This document shows positions 52,818 through 53,719 of a stretch of 53,719 bases of DNA, piece after piece. The notes beneath the pieces are model-generated. The model had not been told where the DNA came from. It saw nothing but the letters and a program-made list of their open reading frames with translations, and searched no databases. Source of the stretch: an uncultured Oscillospiraceae bacterium (GTDB lineage: Bacteria > Bacillota > Clostridia > Oscillospirales > Acutalibacteraceae); contig CABULH010000023.1 of the NCBI GenBank assembly GCA_902492455.1, positions 1 to 53,719 of the forward strand, read 5' to 3'. The translations under genes were made by a program, and so were the position numbers. Within the stretch, counting starts at the first letter, position 1. Every line of letters begins with the position of its first letter.

Positions 52818-53372
52818 TCAGTTGCATTTTCTGTATTTAAAAAACAAATATACAGAATCTACTACATCGATAAAGAACAACAACTGCATCATGATATGTA
52901 AAATACATTGTCCCTTTGTAAGAGTACCGTTTTTGCGTAATTTTAGTATTTGTACAATCAAATAGGACGAAGTGGAGAATAAAACCAGATAGGCGTAAAA
53001 TAAAAATAGAAAGGGTATAACAAACCATAAAATCATTAAAAACGGATTAGCCGTCCCACCCATTGCTAGAATAAACCAATAACTATGGCTAATGAAAAAG
53101 GGAATAAACGCCAGCTTAAATCCCATTATCGTGCCAAGAGGGATTTTTTGCGTGCTGTTGTTTGAATTTCTCAGTTCTAAAAATGCTGTCACAATATTCA
53201 CAATGATGAATATAATTGACAGCAAGAAAAAGACAATGAGTAAATACTTACTTACAGGTAACGGCGGGTTTGTAGTCTTTATGAAGAGTAAGACTGGTGA
53301 CAGAATATATAGAAGCAACGCTTGAACGACATAGATCGTAGCTGTTAACATGACAAGGAATCTTTTTTTCAT
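52818..53372 (-). CDS. AT-rich multi-pass membrane protein of unknown function
   Basis: 184 residues from the ATG at 53372 (GGGGG upstream); an in-frame GTG at 53384 is possible. Four to five hydrophobic segments are visible (about 8-30, 43-65, 83-105, 113-137, 160-178). No motif is recognised. The gene is much more AT-rich than its neighbours, suggesting acquisition. It has its own promoter and no close partner. Confidence 0.65.
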   Translation of the reverse strand: MKKRFLVMLTATIYVVQALLLYILSPVLLFIKTTNPPLPVSKYLLIVFFLLSIIFIIVNIVTAFLELRNSNNSTQKIPLGTIMGFKLAFIPFFISHSYWFILAMGGTANPFLMILWFVIPFLFLFYAYLVLFSTSSYLIVQILKLRKNGTLTKGQCILHIMMQLLFFIDVVDSVYLFFKYRKCN

Positions 53373-53719
53373 TATTTCCCCCACCCCATATGCATGTCCT
53401 TCTGATTCAATATTTATAGATATAGAGCGCTTTGGACGATTATATCACACAAATTTCAAGAAGTTCAACGACTTGTTCAGCGGAAGGTTCCGTGCACCAC
53501 TATCTTTTCGCATTGGTCCGAGTGGAATTATAGGACTTGGAAACCACGCCACAAAAGGTTGGTAGCGACAGCGAACCGTCGCGAGGACGTTTGCAACCGA
53601 GCAGGTGAGCCGAGCATGACCTTTTGCGGAAAGGAGACGCAGCGGAATGAGCGGGTCGGCGACTTGGTGCGAGAAACGGGACTTGAAAGCGATATAACGC
53701 CTTTTGCATTCGTGAGAAA
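53373..53719. other. Unassigned right edge of the window
   Basis: No coding region is supported here. The first part contains the promoter of the membrane-protein gene. From about 53560 the sequence turns GC-rich and contains repeated GAGC-type words, and may be the end of a mobile element or of a gene beyond the edge; it cannot be identified. Confidence 0.35.
53439..53468 (-). promoter_or_regulatory. Promoter of the AT-rich membrane-protein gene
   Basis: On the minus strand TTGAAC (53463-53468), 18-base spacer and TATAAT (53439-53444), with TGA before the -10. About 70 bases upstream of the start. Confidence 0.55.

Noticed and set aside
1..53719. CRISPR arrays, insertion sequences and rRNA genes
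   Set aside because: No regularly spaced direct repeats, transposase-like frames or rRNA stretches were recognised; the hairpins present are isolated.

Overview
The window looks like chromosomal DNA of an anaerobic, gut-type Clostridia bacterium (Oscillospiraceae/Ruminococcaceae-like). The evidence is a GC-rich Firmicute background, AAGGAGG-type ribosome binding sites, frequent TTG starts, SigA-type promoters, a CIRCE-controlled hrcA-grpE-dnaK-dnaJ operon, ECF-type sigma/anti-sigma genes and a TPP-riboswitch-controlled ThiT. The species cannot be named from the sequence alone.

Region 1 (about 394-31083) is a large glycan-acquisition locus. A minus-strand pair encodes a GH95-type alpha-L-fucosidase and a uroporphyrinogen-decarboxylase-superfamily protein. 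They diverge from a plus-strand series: a membrane-anchored surface protein, a LacI-family regulator, a second anchored surface protein, and a roughly 1000-residue solute-binding protein with carbohydrate-binding-like domains. Two ABC permeases, an NHL-repeat membrane protein, a Yip1-type membrane protein, a DUF5696-type lipoprotein and two more ABC permeases follow. The series ends with a GH36 alpha-galactosidase, two beta-helix lipoproteins, an LplA-type solute-binding lipoprotein, a cytoplasmic GH110-like beta-helix protein and an MGH1/GH63-like hydrolase. The inferred logic is extracellular binding and trimming of an alpha-galactosylated, fucosylated glycan, import through two permease pairs energised by an ATPase encoded elsewhere, and cytoplasmic completion. 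The exact substrate is not proven.

Region 2 (31084-34350) holds two tandem hairpins that terminate an AT-rich XRE-family regulator gene (probably acquired), a tRNA-Arg(ACG), and a TPP riboswitch ahead of a ThiT transporter with an unusual second membrane domain.

Region 3 (34481-42450) is mostly core: rlmB, a P-type-ATPase-like protein that has lost its catalytic motifs, an EF-G paralogue, an ECF sigma factor with a two-domain membrane partner, and a small conserved-looking protein.

Region 4 (42706-47694) is the class I heat-shock operon behind a SigA promoter and a CIRCE element.

Region 5 (47697-53719) has two tandem secreted SGNH esterases of the sialate O-acetylesterase type, a LysR-family regulator that probably starts at CTG, a divergent flavodoxin-fold reductase, a 25-bp perfect inverted repeat, an AT-rich membrane protein, and an unassigned right edge. 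No CRISPR array, insertion sequence or rRNA was seen.
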